A stretch of DNA of 64,000 nucleotides from Bacillota bacterium. Its GTDB lineage: Bacteria > Bacillota > Clostridia > Christensenellales > CAG-138. A model generated the notes under the pieces. It searched no databases, was not told the DNA's origin, and saw only the letters and a list, made by a program, of their open reading frames with translations. Where the stretch lies: contig JAEWCL010000003.1 of assembly GCA_023390655.1 (NCBI GenBank), forward strand, positions 1 through 64,000, read 5' to 3'. Below, in pieces: positions 1 through 8,649 of this stretch. The translations under genes were made by a program, and so were the position numbers. The first letter of the stretch is position 1. Each line of letters begins with the position of its first letter.

Positions 1-8
1 ATGTAAAT

Positions 9-48
9 AAACATGAGGTCCGGCTTAATTCCGCCGGACGTCTTGTTT
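9..48 (-). terminator. Probable terminator after the methyltransferase gene
   Basis: Inverted repeat GTCCGGC (18-24) and GCCGGAC (33-39), with outer AAACA/TGTTT arms, lies just past the stop codon of the minus-strand methyltransferase. The tract after the stem on the minus strand is only moderately T-rich. Confidence 0.5.
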
Positions 49-712
49 ATGGCTCTGTGCGCTCCCCGGTAAAATACAGGCCAAACGGTCCTTGTACAAT
101 GTGGGTGTTATGTAGCGGCGATTGCAGGAGTAGCTCCCGTAATTCCACTTCTGTATAGGCAGCTCGGAGCGACGTTAAAAAGCCGGGGCGGATTTCTTTT
201 GGTTTTGTACGCAGATAGATGCCCCATTTCAACAGCGGGCTCGGGTCGCGCCGCATATCGCTGACAAAATAGCGCCCGCCCGGCTTTAACACACGGTGGA
301 TTTCGCGGAATGCTTTTGCAGGGTCTTCCCATTCGTGCAGTGAACCATTGGAAAATACAGCATCAAACTTGCCGTCTTCAAACGGCATATGCAGGCAGCT
401 GCCCAATACGTAGCTGGTTCTTTCGGAGAAATGATATTCCGCCGCGTTCCTTTCCGCGAGGCGCAGCATATCGGGGCTGATTTCACATCCTGTCACATGG
501 GAACCGGATGCCGTTTTCAGCCATTCCAGTCCAAGGTAGCCCGGGCCAGGTCCAATTTCCAATGCGAAGCCGCCCGTGATGCCCGAGGACAAAAGTGCGT
601 TGAGATTGTTCCAGCCGTGGTCGCGCATGTTGCGCGCAAACCGGTCAAACAATTCCACCGTCAGTTCGCCCTGGATGCCATGGTCTGTTTCGGGAACTCG
701 TGCCGTTTTCAT
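47..712 (-). CDS. Class I SAM-dependent methyltransferase
   Basis: A 221-residue soluble protein of the Methyltransf_11 (UbiE-like) type, which moves a methyl group from S-adenosylmethionine to an unknown small molecule. The SAM-binding loop is visible as LEIGPGPG at about residues 51-58. The later strand and loop read FSNGSLHEWEDP and VLKPGGRYFVSDM. I chose the ATG at 712 because GAAAGGAAA lies just upstream and the protein then begins shortly before the fold. An in-frame start at 793 would add an unlikely 27 residues. The start lies 68 nt inside the end of the PadR gene, so the two are translationally linked and probably share its promoter. The substrate cannot be told from the sequence. 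Confidence 0.85.
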   Translation of the reverse strand: MKTARVPETDHGIQGELTVELFDRFARNMRDHGWNNLNALLSSGITGGFALEIGPGPGYLGLEWLKTASGSHVTGCEISPDMLRLAERNAAEYHFSERTSYVLGSCLHMPFEDGKFDAVFSNGSLHEWEDPAKAFREIHRVLKPGGRYFVSDMRRDPSPLLKWGIYLRTKPKEIRPGFLTSLRAAYTEVELRELLLQSPLHNTHIVQGPFGLYFTGERTEP

Positions 713-1250
713 AGTCGTTTCCTTTCTGCAGCCGGATGAAGGTTGCCTCTGCCCATGCTTTTTCCGCGGTATAGTGCCTTCGATGATGATCAAATATGAT
801 TGCCACCATTGTCAAAGCGTCGGTGGGGGCAATCCGGATGGTCTCCTCATAATGTGCTTCAAGCGTTTTGAGGATGCTGCTGAGCTTTTCGATATAGGCA
901 GACAGCTGTGTAATCAGCCTGCTGTGATCGACAAACTCATAGAAATAAAACGCGCCGTCGGAGAGGAACGTGGGGCGGTAGGAGAACTGCAGTGTTTGTT
1001 CCAGAAGGGAACCAAAAGCTTCTCTGCCTTGTTCCGTTACGGAATAGACGGTCTTTTCCGGGCGGCTTGTGGATTTTTCCCGTACTGCAAACAGCAGGCC
1101 GTCCTTTTCCATCTTGTCAAGATGGTAGTAGATGGCGGGCAGCTTGATATCCGTAAAATCTGCAAGCTGCTCTGCGATCAGTTTCTTGATATGGTAGCCA
1201 TGTTGTGCACCAAAGCGCATTAAAAGCCCAAGAATATAAAGCGGGATCAT
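645..1250 (-). CDS. PadR family transcriptional regulator
   Basis: A 201-residue PadR-type repressor. The N-terminal winged helix starts MIPLYILGLL and continues through YHIKKLIAEQLADF and AIYYHLDKMEKDGLL. A helical C-terminal dimerisation domain (PadR_C, Vir-like) follows. The ATG at 1250 has a GGAGG-like site (TTTGGAGGAACT) directly upstream. An upstream in-frame start at 1277 falls inside the operator and is rejected. Its promoter carries two tandem palindromes, so autorepression is likely. The methyltransferase overlaps its 3' end and is probably the co-regulated function. The ligand is unknown. Confidence 0.85.
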   Translation of the reverse strand: MIPLYILGLLMRFGAQHGYHIKKLIAEQLADFTDIKLPAIYYHLDKMEKDGLLFAVREKSTSRPEKTVYSVTEQGREAFGSLLEQTLQFSYRPTFLSDGAFYFYEFVDHSRLITQLSAYIEKLSSILKTLEAHYEETIRIAPTDALTMVAIIFDHHRRHYTAEKAWAEATFIRLQKGNDYENGTSSRNRPWHPGRTDGGIV

Positions 1251-1263
1251 AGTTCCTCCAAAG

Positions 1264-1308
1264 AATATAGTCAGCACTGACTATATTATACTCAGCACTG
1301 ACTATATT
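1264..1308. promoter_or_regulatory. Tandem palindromic operators, probably for PadR
   Basis: Site 1 (1264-1287) is a perfect palindrome built on ATAGTCAG-CA-CTGACTAT with AAT/ATT flanks. Site 2 (1285-1308) repeats it with one mismatch (ATACTCAG-CA-CTGACTAT). The centres are 21 bp apart, two helical turns, so two dimers would bind the same face. Together they cover the promoter from the -10 to just short of the -35. That the PadR protein binds here is inference. Confidence 0.75.
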
Positions 1309-1313
1309 GTCAA
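1285..1313 (-). promoter_or_regulatory. Consensus sigma-A promoter for the padR-methyltransferase pair
   Basis: On the minus strand, TTGACA (1313-1308) is followed after exactly 17 bp by TATAAT (1290-1285). Both hexamers are perfect consensus. The operators overlap the -10 and the spacer, as expected for tight repression of a strong promoter. Confidence 0.85.
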
Positions 1314-1342
1314 TAAAAAAGACCGGCGATTTTTTCGCCGGT
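1311..1342 (-). terminator. Rho-independent terminator of the isomerase-kinase operon
   Basis: Perfect 8-bp stem GACCGGCG/CGCCGGTC (1321-1328 and 1335-1342). On the minus strand it is followed by six T residues (1320-1315). It lies 17 nt past the stop of the isomerase gene. Confidence 0.85.
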
Positions 1343-1358
1343 CTTTCGGATACGCTTA

Positions 1359-2771
1359 CTATATCAATTCAACAACATCATATCCAAGGTACGTCTCAAA
1401 CGCTTCGCGGAGCGCTTCCTCCACATGGGCAAGCGTCAGGCTGACATGGTGCCGGAAGCCCTCCCTGCAGATGCCCTTCAACACGGTTTGCAGATGCGGG
1501 ATTTGTGCAACGCCCGCGCAGCCAAAGAACGCGTCTTCAATGGGATCGTCCGCGATGCGGCCCTCGCCCACATAGAACACGAGGCGGCCTTCCTCGGTCT
1601 TGGCGCTCAAATACGTCATGGGGCCGGGCTTTACCCTGCCCTGATTGCAGCCCCAGGCAACGCCTCCCAATTCTTCCTTGCCCTTGTCGAGCATCTTGTG
1701 GGAGATGGTATAGCCCTTGCCCGTCATTAAAGACGGGGCGACGGAACCGCAGTGGAACAGGATGCACTTATCCGGATCATCGCCAAAGTTGTTGTTCCAG
1801 TCCATGCACACGGGCGGGAGATCGGCTGCCGCCTGCAGGGCCAGCATGGCGATGGCGTTGCATACGTCAAGCTCGCAGGCGATGGGGAGGTCTTCATCAT
1901 CGTGGAAGAGCCCCATGACCTGGCAGGGAGTAATACGGAAGGCGTCCTGCAATTCATTCCAGCACCGGAGGCCAATCGCCTTCAGGCCGTAATACTGTGC
2001 GATTTCCTTGAGTGCCACATACAGGCGCGCCTGGTTGTCAATCTGCTCCGAAGGGACGGCGCTGGTGTCCGCAACGGTTGCGATCTTCTCGCGAGCAGTT
2101 TGATAGACGGCGCTTTCTGCGTCCACCGCACGCATCTGGGCAAACAGCTGCGTCAAATCCAAAGTCTCCGTATTGATGTCATAACGCCGCAGTGCAAGTT
2201 CATCAAACCGGATGGTTTTGAATGCCGTGGTGCGCGCGCCGATGGCTCCGACGTTGACGCGGCGCAACGTTTTCACCACGTTACATGTCTGTGCGAAGGT
2301 AACGAGCTGGCGGCGAAACGCGTCGCTTAGCGGATGGCAGACATGGGGTTCAAATACCGTAAAGGCAATGTCTGCCTGGCGGAACACATCCGCAATGGAA
2401 AGCTTGCCGCAGAACGAATCGCGCCTGCTCGCAAAATCCATTTTACCGATCTCGTCCGGGTAGGCCTGCAGCAGGATGGGCACGTTTGCATCCTGCAACG
2501 CCGCCAACGCGCCGTTCTCATCCCCAAAGTTGGGGAGAGAGAGGATGACACCGTCAAACTTGCCGCGGTTCTCTTCTAAGAACTTGGCGTAAATCCGGCC
2601 TTCCGCCAATGTTTCCACGGCGCCGTAGCGGGTGAGGGACGCGTCCATCTCAATGGTCTCAAAGCCAAGAGCGTGGACGGCCTGGCGCATTTCCTCGCGC
2701 GCAGAAGCAATTAATTCCCCGGGGAAAAAACCGCGGTTACCAAAATAGAGTGCGAATGTGAGCTTGGTCAT
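1359..2771 (-). CDS. L-fucose/L-arabinose isomerase family protein
   Basis: A 470-residue protein of the FucI/AraA isomerase superfamily, expected to interconvert an aldose and a ketose with a divalent metal. The N-terminal part has the LTFALYFGNRGFFPGE start and the SLPNFGDENG loop. The C-terminal part has CMDWNNNFGDDP and HHVSLTLAHV. I took the ATG at 2771 because GGAGGAAAAG precedes it; 64 extra upstream codons overlap the kinase gene and look non-coding. The gene lies 26 nt after an FGGY kinase, so isomerase and kinase act in sequence on one sugar. Many relatives are annotated only as fucose isomerase-like, so the sugar (fucose, arabinose, rhamnose or another) is undetermined. Confidence 0.8.
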   Translation of the reverse strand: MTKLTFALYFGNRGFFPGELIASAREEMRQAVHALGFETIEMDASLTRYGAVETLAEGRIYAKFLEENRGKFDGVILSLPNFGDENGALAALQDANVPILLQAYPDEIGKMDFASRRDSFCGKLSIADVFRQADIAFTVFEPHVCHPLSDAFRRQLVTFAQTCNVVKTLRRVNVGAIGARTTAFKTIRFDELALRRYDINTETLDLTQLFAQMRAVDAESAVYQTAREKIATVADTSAVPSEQIDNQARLYVALKEIAQYYGLKAIGLRCWNELQDAFRITPCQVMGLFHDDEDLPIACELDVCNAIAMLALQAAADLPPVCMDWNNNFGDDPDKCILFHCGSVAPSLMTGKGYTISHKMLDKGKEELGGVAWGCNQGRVKPGPMTYLSAKTEEGRLVFYVGEGRIADDPIEDAFFGCAGVAQIPHLQTVLKGICREGFRHHVSLTLAHVEEALREAFETYLGYDVVELI

Positions 2772-2797
2772 CTTCTTTTCCTCCTGATGTTCTGTTG

Positions 2798-4285
2798 TTA
2801 TGCTTGAAAAATGGATTTGATCGCGGGATAAATCCGCCTGTATTGTGCCATGCGGCTTTGATAGAATTCCCGGTGCGCCGGGTTTGGGAGGAAGGTTTCG
2901 CTGTGCGCGGCGGCGCGTACGGCCGCCTTTAAATCGGGAATATCGCCCATCGCGTGCGCGCACAGCAGCGCAAGGCCGAGCGTGCCCGTTTCCTTAACCT
3001 TAAGGGTATGTACCGGACGGCCCATGATATCCGCCTTGATCTGCATGAGCAGCCGGGATGTTGTGCTCCCGCCTACGGCGGTGATTTCATTGACGGGCAG
3101 GCCGCATTCGAGCAGCAGCTCCGCGTTGTATTGCATTTCATAACAGAGACCCTCGAGCACCGCCTTGTAACAATCCCCGCGTGTGGTGGCGGCCGTCAGC
3201 CCCAAAAACGCGCCGCCCAGGGTGGAATCGATATACGGTGTGCCGGAGCCGCCCACATGCGGTAAAAAGAACAGGCTGGTGGGCGCCGTCGGGCATTCCT
3301 GCTCCATCAGCGCATACAGGCTGGAGCCTTCGGCTTTTGCGAAGGTTGCGCGCTCGCGCTCAAAGCACTCCTGATACCAGCGGATGCTGGTGCCCGAGGA
3401 CGCGTTGAACGCCAGTGTGAGATAGCTGTCTTCAAAGACATACGGCTCGCTGCAAAAATTGTATTGTGCCATCCGGGGTGTAATGTCGTTTTTGTGGATC
3501 ATTAGGGAGATGCACTCGCTTGAACCCATGCCATCCACCGAATCGCCGCGCGCGGCAACGCCGCCGCCAAGTGCCGCAAGCATCTGGTCATGCCCGCCTG
3601 CGACGACGGTCACATTGCTCCGGAAGCCAAGCTCCGAAGCGACTGCGGGGAGCAGCGTCCCGATGCGGGTGCCCGCGCGCACGGGCTTGGAAAATCCGCT
3701 GACGGGAAGGCCCAGTGCGGAAGCAACCTCATTTGACCAGCGGCTCTCCAATACATCAAAGAGCATGGTGCGCGAAGCGAGGGAATAATCGATCACGCGC
3801 TCACCCGTCAATAAAAAGCCGATGTAATCGCCAAAGAGCATGATGTGCCGCGCGGCGTGGAGCAATTCCGGCTGATGCTTCTTGATCCATAAAAGCTTGT
3901 TTGCCGTGTACATCGGGTTTGCTGCGGTGCCGGTTATGGCCTGCATCCGTTCGGGCGGTATTGCTGCAAGGATGTCCGCCACTTCTTCGCTACCGCGTAT
4001 GTCCGAATAGTAGATGCTATTGGAAAGCACGCGGTCCCGTTCATCGAGCAGCACGGCAGCTTCCCCGAAGGATGCAATGGCAAGCGCTGTAATATCCGGC
4101 CGCGCGATGCGCCTGAGCGCGCGGGATACGGCTGTCCAGACTGTGCGAGCGTCAATTTCCATATAGCCGGGCTTTGGAGAGAGGGGGGCATATTCCTCGT
4201 GCGAAAACGCCAGTACATTGCCCTGATGATCTACAACAGAGGCCTTGCAGCCGGACGTGCCGACATCCAAACCGATATATGGCAT
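2798..4285 (-). CDS. FGGY-family carbohydrate kinase, xylulokinase-like
   Basis: A 495-residue sugar kinase, the usual length for XylB-type FGGY kinases. The ATP-binding strand IGLDVGTSGCKA is at residues 4-15. The substrate-domain motifs GGHDQMLAALGGG, SSECIS and NASSGTSIRWYQE follow, then the C-terminal VGGSTTSRLLMQIKADIMGRPV segment. It phosphorylates a ketose made by an isomerase, most simply the product of the adjacent isomerase-like gene. It is first in a minus-strand operon and diverges from a GntR/LacI-type regulator. Xylulokinase is the nearest named activity, but FGGY specificity cannot be read from motifs alone. Confidence 0.85.
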   Translation of the reverse strand: MPYIGLDVGTSGCKASVVDHQGNVLAFSHEEYAPLSPKPGYMEIDARTVWTAVSRALRRIARPDITALAIASFGEAAVLLDERDRVLSNSIYYSDIRGSEEVADILAAIPPERMQAITGTAANPMYTANKLLWIKKHQPELLHAARHIMLFGDYIGFLLTGERVIDYSLASRTMLFDVLESRWSNEVASALGLPVSGFSKPVRAGTRIGTLLPAVASELGFRSNVTVVAGGHDQMLAALGGGVAARGDSVDGMGSSECISLMIHKNDITPRMAQYNFCSEPYVFEDSYLTLAFNASSGTSIRWYQECFERERATFAKAEGSSLYALMEQECPTAPTSLFFLPHVGGSGTPYIDSTLGGAFLGLTAATTRGDCYKAVLEGLCYEMQYNAELLLECGLPVNEITAVGGSTTSRLLMQIKADIMGRPVHTLKVKETGTLGLALLCAHAMGDIPDLKAAVRAAAHSETFLPNPAHREFYQSRMAQYRRIYPAIKSIFQA

Positions 4286-4419
4286 GAAACGGGCTCCTTT
4301 CAGGAACGTTGTAAAAAACTTCAGCGTGTAGAGTAAATGGAATGGTGAAGAAAAATATAGGCTGTATGCCGCCGGATAGGATGCGGCCTAGTTTTATGTA
4401 TACGAGGTATGATACAAAT

Positions 4420-4448
4420 ATTATACGATAACTGTATGCTGTGTTCAA
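4420..4448 (-). promoter_or_regulatory. Promoter for the kinase-isomerase operon
   Basis: On the minus strand, TTGAAC (4448-4443), a 17-bp spacer and a perfect TATAAT (4425-4420). The start of transcription would lie about 130 nt upstream of the kinase ATG. The flanking TGTAT/ATACA repeat lies just downstream of the -10. Confidence 0.65.
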
Positions 4449-4528
4449 TACAGATCGTGTCAGATATACATGTTTACAGGCATCTTATTGAGAAATAGAA
4501 TACAACTTCCTTTTTTGACGGCGCAATG

Positions 4529-4557
4529 TTGTATTTCTGTTTGGCATCCATTATACT
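4529..4557 (+). promoter_or_regulatory. Promoter for the sugar-locus regulator
   Basis: TTGTAT (4529-4534), 17 bp, TATACT (4552-4557). It lies downstream of the ATG at 4526, so that ATG could not be the start codon of a transcript made here. This supports the TTG start at 4631. The -35 sits inside the GTTGTATT arm of an inverted repeat. Confidence 0.55.
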
Positions 4558-4630
4558 AAAAGGAAAGCAAAGAAATTCCTTTTTTCATGCGTCCCGCAAC
4601 CCGCATTTCACTCTGAACGGGAGAATTATT

Positions 4631-5728
4631 TTGGCAAAAATTGTCACGAAATATATGCGTTTGGCGGCATCCATCCGCGTACTTCTGGAAAACGGCGAGT
4701 TGAATCCGGGCGACAGGCTGTATTCGGAGCATGCCTTGTGCATGAAGTTTGACGTCAGCCGCCAAACCGTGCGTCAGGCACTCAAAGCGCTTGAAGAAGA
4801 AGGCCTGATTGTGCGCAGGCGGGGAAGCGGCACCTATGTCGCGCAGGAGGTCCGCCCGCAAAAAAGGGAGACAAAATCCATCGGCATCATCAGCTCCTAT
4901 TTGGATGATTATATTTTTCCCAGCCAGACCAAGGGCGTGGAGCGCGTGTTGAGCGAGAAGGGTTATACCATGCAGCTTGGGGTGACCTATGGGAAGGTCG
5001 CAAACGAAGCCAGGCAGCTGAACGCCATGCTGGAACGGGATGTGGACGGTGTATTGTGGGAGCCTGCAAAGAGCGCCCTTCCGCTCGTCAACGATCCCTA
5101 TTATAAAGAATTTGTCAGACGGGGTATCCCGCTGCTGCAGGTGAACGCCTTAAGCAACGGGCTGTCCCTCCCGTATGTCGCGGTGGATGACTGCCGGGGC
5201 GGGTACCTTGCATGCATACATTTTTTGGAGATGGGCCACAGGCGGATTGGCGGCATCTTCAAGCAGGACGACCGGCAGGGCCATCTTCGCTATGCAGGCT
5301 TCATGCAGGCGCTGTACGAATACAATCTGTCGCCCGATGATGAGCATATCTTCTGGTATTCCGCGGAGGACAGGGACGGGCTTTTTTCCGGCGTCGATGT
5401 TCGGCTGTATCAGCGGATGCAGGGCTGCACCGCGGTATTTTGCTACAACGATCAGATTGCGCTTGCCTTCCTGGAGCAGCTCAGGCAAAATGGAAAGCGC
5501 GTGCCACAGGATGTTTCGGTGATCGGGTATGACGATTCCAATCTTGCAACCGTTTGCGTGCCTGCGCTCACATCGGTTGTGCATCCCGGGGAGCGGCTCG
5601 GAGAGCTTGCGGCGCGGCAATTGCTGCAAATGATCGAAAACCCGGCGTTTGAGGCGGGCTATTTGTTTGAACCAAGGCTTGTGGTACGTGATTCCGTGCG
5701 GATGCTGCCGGCGAAACTGCAGAACTGA
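4631..5728 (+). CDS. GntR-type HTH regulator with LacI-type sugar-binding domain
   Basis: A 365-residue regulator with the AraR architecture. An N-terminal GntR winged helix (about residues 1-75, with SRQTVRQALKALEEEGLIV and RRGSGTYV) is fused to a periplasmic-binding-protein-like ligand domain (SIGIISSYLDDYIFP, then FCYNDQIALAFLEQL and SVIGYDDSNLA). The start is TTG with GGGAGAA five bases upstream. An ATG at 4526 would lie upstream of the likely promoter and add 35 atypical residues. The gene lies between two sugar operons and probably represses both in the absence of the sugar. AraR-like is the best analogy, but the effector is unknown. Confidence 0.85.
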   Translation: MAKIVTKYMRLAASIRVLLENGELNPGDRLYSEHALCMKFDVSRQTVRQALKALEEEGLIVRRRGSGTYVAQEVRPQKRETKSIGIISSYLDDYIFPSQTKGVERVLSEKGYTMQLGVTYGKVANEARQLNAMLERDVDGVLWEPAKSALPLVNDPYYKEFVRRGIPLLQVNALSNGLSLPYVAVDDCRGGYLACIHFLEMGHRRIGGIFKQDDRQGHLRYAGFMQALYEYNLSPDDEHIFWYSAEDRDGLFSGVDVRLYQRMQGCTAVFCYNDQIALAFLEQLRQNGKRVPQDVSVIGYDDSNLATVCVPALTSVVHPGERLGELAARQLLQMIENPAFEAGYLFEPRLVVRDSVRMLPAKLQN

Positions 5729-5765
5729 TTTTATAATTTGCAATAATCAACAGGAGGGAATTCTT

Positions 5766-7436
5766 ATGAGAAAATACGCGATTGGGGTCGATTTCGGCAC
5801 GTTGTCCGGACGTGCCCTGCTTGTGGATGTGACAACCGGCGAGGAACTGTGTGACAGCACGCTCGACTATTCCCATGCGGTGATGGATGAAACGTTGCCT
5901 GACGGCACCCGTCTCGGGCACGATTGGGCGCTGCAACATCCGCAGGATTACCTCGATGTGTTCAAAAAAACAGTACCCGAAGTCTTGCAGAAGAGCGGTG
6001 TTGACGTTGCGGATGTCATCGGTGTGGGCGTGGATTTCACCGCCTGCACGATACTGCCCGTAAAGGCGGACGGCACGCCGCTGTGCTTCCTGCCGGAATT
6101 TCAAAATACACCCCATGCATATATCAAGCTGTGGAAGCACCATGCCGCGCAGGAGGAGGCGAATAAGCTCAATAAGATTGCCGAGGAACGCGGGGAGAGC
6201 TTTTTAAAGCGCTACGGCGGAAAGATTTCCTCCGAGTGGCTGTTCCCAAAGGTCTGGCAGATACTTGATGAAGCGCCGGAAATCTATGATGCCGCCGACT
6301 ATTTTATTGAGGCCGCGGACTGGGTCATCTGGCAATTGACCGGCGTGCAGACGCGCAACGCCTGTACAGCAGGATATAAGGGTATGTGGCACAAGCGCCT
6401 GGGCTATCCGTCCCCTGCGTTTTTCAAGGCGCTCGATCCGCGCATGGAACACGTTGTGGAAGAAAAGCTCAATTGCCCGGTTTCCCCGCTGGGTGTCAAG
6501 GCGGGCGAAATTACGGAAGAAGCGGCGAAGCTGACCGGGCTTTTGCCCGGCACCGCGGTCGCGGTTGCCAATGTGGACGCGCACGTCACCGTGCCTGCGT
6601 GCAAAATTGCAGGCCCCGGCAAAATGCTTGCCATCATGGGTACCTCCACCTGCCATATGATGGTGGGCACGGAGGAAAAAGAAGTTCCCGGCATGTGCGG
6701 CGTGGTAGAGGATGGTATTTTGCCCGGCTATTATGGCTATGAGGCCGGCCAATCCTGCGTGGGCGACCACTTTGCATGGTTTGTGGAAAACTGCTGCCCG
6801 GCTTCTTATGTAGAGGAAGCCAAGGCAAAAGGCGTTTCCGTGCACCAGCTGCTTACAGAGAAAGCACAGACGCTCAAAGTGGGAGAAAGCGGGCTTGTGG
6901 CGCTTGACTGGTGGAACGGCAACCGTTCCGTGCTTGTGGATGTGGATTTGACCGGCGTAATGCTCGGCATGACGCTTGCCACAAAGCCGGAGGAACTATA
7001 CCGCGCCTTAATTGAAGCAACCGCGTACGGCACGCGCAAAATCATTGAAACCTTCCGCAAGAGCGGCGTTGACGTTAACGAGTTTATCGCATCCGGAGGC
7101 ATTTCGCAGAAGAACCCCATGGCCATGCAGATCTATGCGGATGTATTGAACATCCCCATCCGGATCGGCGGCAGTGCGCAGGGCCCGGCCTTAGGCTCCG
7201 CGATATTCGGCGCGGTGGCCGCAGGCCGGGAAAAGGGCGGCTATGACAGCGTGTTTGAAGCCGCGGGCGTGATGGGTAAGCTCAAGGACACCGTCTATAC
7301 GCCGATCCCGGAACATGTGAAGGTGTACGATGAACTCTATCATGAGTATGATCTGCTGCACGATTACTTTGGCCGCGGCGCAAACGACGCCATGAAGCGC
7401 CTCAAGGCCATCCGCAGCCGTGCGGCATCTCTATAA
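5766..7436 (+). CDS. Ribulokinase-like FGGY kinase
   Basis: A 556-residue FGGY kinase of ribulokinase length, expected to phosphorylate L-ribulose or a related ketose with ATP. The first ATP loop YAIGVDFGTLSGRALLVDV is at residues 4-22. VGVDFTACTILPV and FLPEFQNTPHAYIKLWK are typical of AraB-like proteins, as are MGTSTCHMM and the C-terminal ASGGISQKNPMAMQIYADVL. The ATG at 5766 has AGGAGGG upstream. It follows the regulator by 37 nt and is followed 20 nt later by an epimerase-like gene, so the three probably form an operon. Two FGGY kinases facing each other around one regulator is unusual. Confidence 0.85.
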   Translation: MRKYAIGVDFGTLSGRALLVDVTTGEELCDSTLDYSHAVMDETLPDGTRLGHDWALQHPQDYLDVFKKTVPEVLQKSGVDVADVIGVGVDFTACTILPVKADGTPLCFLPEFQNTPHAYIKLWKHHAAQEEANKLNKIAEERGESFLKRYGGKISSEWLFPKVWQILDEAPEIYDAADYFIEAADWVIWQLTGVQTRNACTAGYKGMWHKRLGYPSPAFFKALDPRMEHVVEEKLNCPVSPLGVKAGEITEEAAKLTGLLPGTAVAVANVDAHVTVPACKIAGPGKMLAIMGTSTCHMMVGTEEKEVPGMCGVVEDGILPGYYGYEAGQSCVGDHFAWFVENCCPASYVEEAKAKGVSVHQLLTEKAQTLKVGESGLVALDWWNGNRSVLVDVDLTGVMLGMTLATKPEELYRALIEATAYGTRKIIETFRKSGVDVNEFIASGGISQKNPMAMQIYADVLNIPIRIGGSAQGPALGSAIFGAVAAGREKGGYDSVFEAAGVMGKLKDTVYTPIPEHVKVYDELYHEYDLLHDYFGRGANDAMKRLKAIRSRAASL

Positions 7437-7456
7437 GGGCTATAAAGGAGTACAGT

Positions 7457-8506
7457 ATGAAGAAATCCGAGAAGTACGAATTGCTCAAAGCAGCCAACGA
7501 TCTGTCTGCCCTACTTGGCATGAAGGCATACACCCTTCATGATGGCCGCGCAAAGGGGCTTCGCGCCATTGATATCAAGAACGGCAAAGGGCTTGAACTG
7601 ACGGTGCTCCCTGACCGCGGCATGGATATTCCCTTTCTTTCCTACCGCGGCGTCAATCTTGGCTTTGTTTCCAAGGTGGGGTTAGCGGGGCCTGAGTTTT
7701 ATACGGAAGACGCCGAATACGGTTTTTTAAAGAATTTTACCGGCGGCTTTTTGACCAACTGCGGTATCACCTATGCAGGCGCTGCCCATGTTGAGAATGG
7801 CCGTCCCTATGGCCTGCATGGCCCGCTTTCCAATACCCCAGCCGAAAACGTGAACAAGGAGCTCGCCTATGAAGGGGACGACGCCGTATTGCGCCTGTCC
7901 GGTTCCGTACGGCAGGCACGCGTATTCGGCGAAAACGTCCATCTGCACCGCGTCATGACGGTGGAGACGGAGGCAAACGTCATCCGCTTTACGGATATCA
8001 TCGAGAACTGCGGATTTGAAGAGCAGCCGGTCATGACGCTGTACCACTTTAATCTGGGATATCCCATGTTGGATGCGGGGGCAAAAGCATATTTCAGCAC
8101 CGACACGGTCATCCCCCGCACACCCTTTGCCGCGCAGGAACTCAGTGAGCACCAGCTGATGATCGCGCCGGAGGTCGGCCGCGAGGAGCAGTGCTACTTC
8201 CACAGCGGCGGCGCGGGCGGCCAGTTTGCGATGCTGCACAATGAGAAGCTGGGGCTGGCGGTCGTCATCCATTACAACCCCGCGCAGTGCCCGGTGCTTT
8301 GCGAATGGAAATGCATGCGCGCGGGAGACTACGCGCTGGGGCTTGAACCCACGATGTCCAATGTATTGTCCCGCGTGGAAGCGCGGGAAAACGGCGAATT
8401 GCAGCACATAGGACCGAATGAAACGCTGCAGGTGGACCTGCGCGTAGAGGTGCTGGACGATCCTTCTGAAATTTCAAAGTACATCGCGCTTGCGGGCGGA
8501 AAATAA
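7457..8506 (+). CDS. DUF4432 family protein, aldose 1-epimerase-like
   Basis: A 349-residue protein of the DUF4432 family, related to galactose mutarotase (beta-sandwich fold), with an inferred role in interconverting sugar anomers before metabolism. Family landmarks are LELTVLPDRGMDIP near residues 48-61, FTGGFLTNCG, and the histidine-rich YGLHGPLSNTP and TLYHFNLGYPM. The conserved late motif CEWKCMRAGDYALGLEP is also present. The ATG follows AAAGGAGTACAGT. It is last in the regulator-kinase operon and is followed directly by a terminator. Confidence 0.8.
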   Translation: MKKSEKYELLKAANDLSALLGMKAYTLHDGRAKGLRAIDIKNGKGLELTVLPDRGMDIPFLSYRGVNLGFVSKVGLAGPEFYTEDAEYGFLKNFTGGFLTNCGITYAGAAHVENGRPYGLHGPLSNTPAENVNKELAYEGDDAVLRLSGSVRQARVFGENVHLHRVMTVETEANVIRFTDIIENCGFEEQPVMTLYHFNLGYPMLDAGAKAYFSTDTVIPRTPFAAQELSEHQLMIAPEVGREEQCYFHSGGAGGQFAMLHNEKLGLAVVIHYNPAQCPVLCEWKCMRAGDYALGLEPTMSNVLSRVEARENGELQHIGPNETLQVDLRVEVLDDPSEISKYIALAGGK

Positions 8507-8529
8507 AACAGCGTTGGGATTCTCTTTAT

Positions 8530-8563
8530 GGGCGCTCGGGTCTTACCTGAGCGCCCGTTTTTT
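8530..8563 (+). terminator. Terminator after the ribulokinase operon
   Basis: Stem GGGCGCTC (8530-8537) with GAGCGCCC (8549-8556), an inner GGG/CCT extension, and then a run of seven T. Confidence 0.85.
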
Positions 8564-8649
8564 ATCGTTTCATCATCTGGAAAGGGGAAGGGATGTCAAA
8601 GCGGCGCTGTTTTCCACAAAGTCCGTGCATTTCCGGCATGCCATGCCGC

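Larger units (their letters stand above)
4286..4630. promoter_or_regulatory. Divergent control region between the sugar operons
   Basis: No gene here. It holds a promoter for each direction, listed separately. It also holds several short inverted repeats resembling operator half-sites: TGTAT (4398-4402) with ATACA (4412-4416), and AATACAAC (4499-4506) with GTTGTATT (4528-4535). The second pair is a perfect 8-bp repeat that overlaps the -35 of the regulator promoter, which suggests autoregulation. Confidence 0.55.

Noticed and set aside
4526..4630. ATG at 4526 as start of the GntR/LacI-type regulator
   Set aside because: It lies upstream of the likely promoter, lacks a ribosome binding site and would add 35 residues unlike the family. 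The TTG at 4631 is better.
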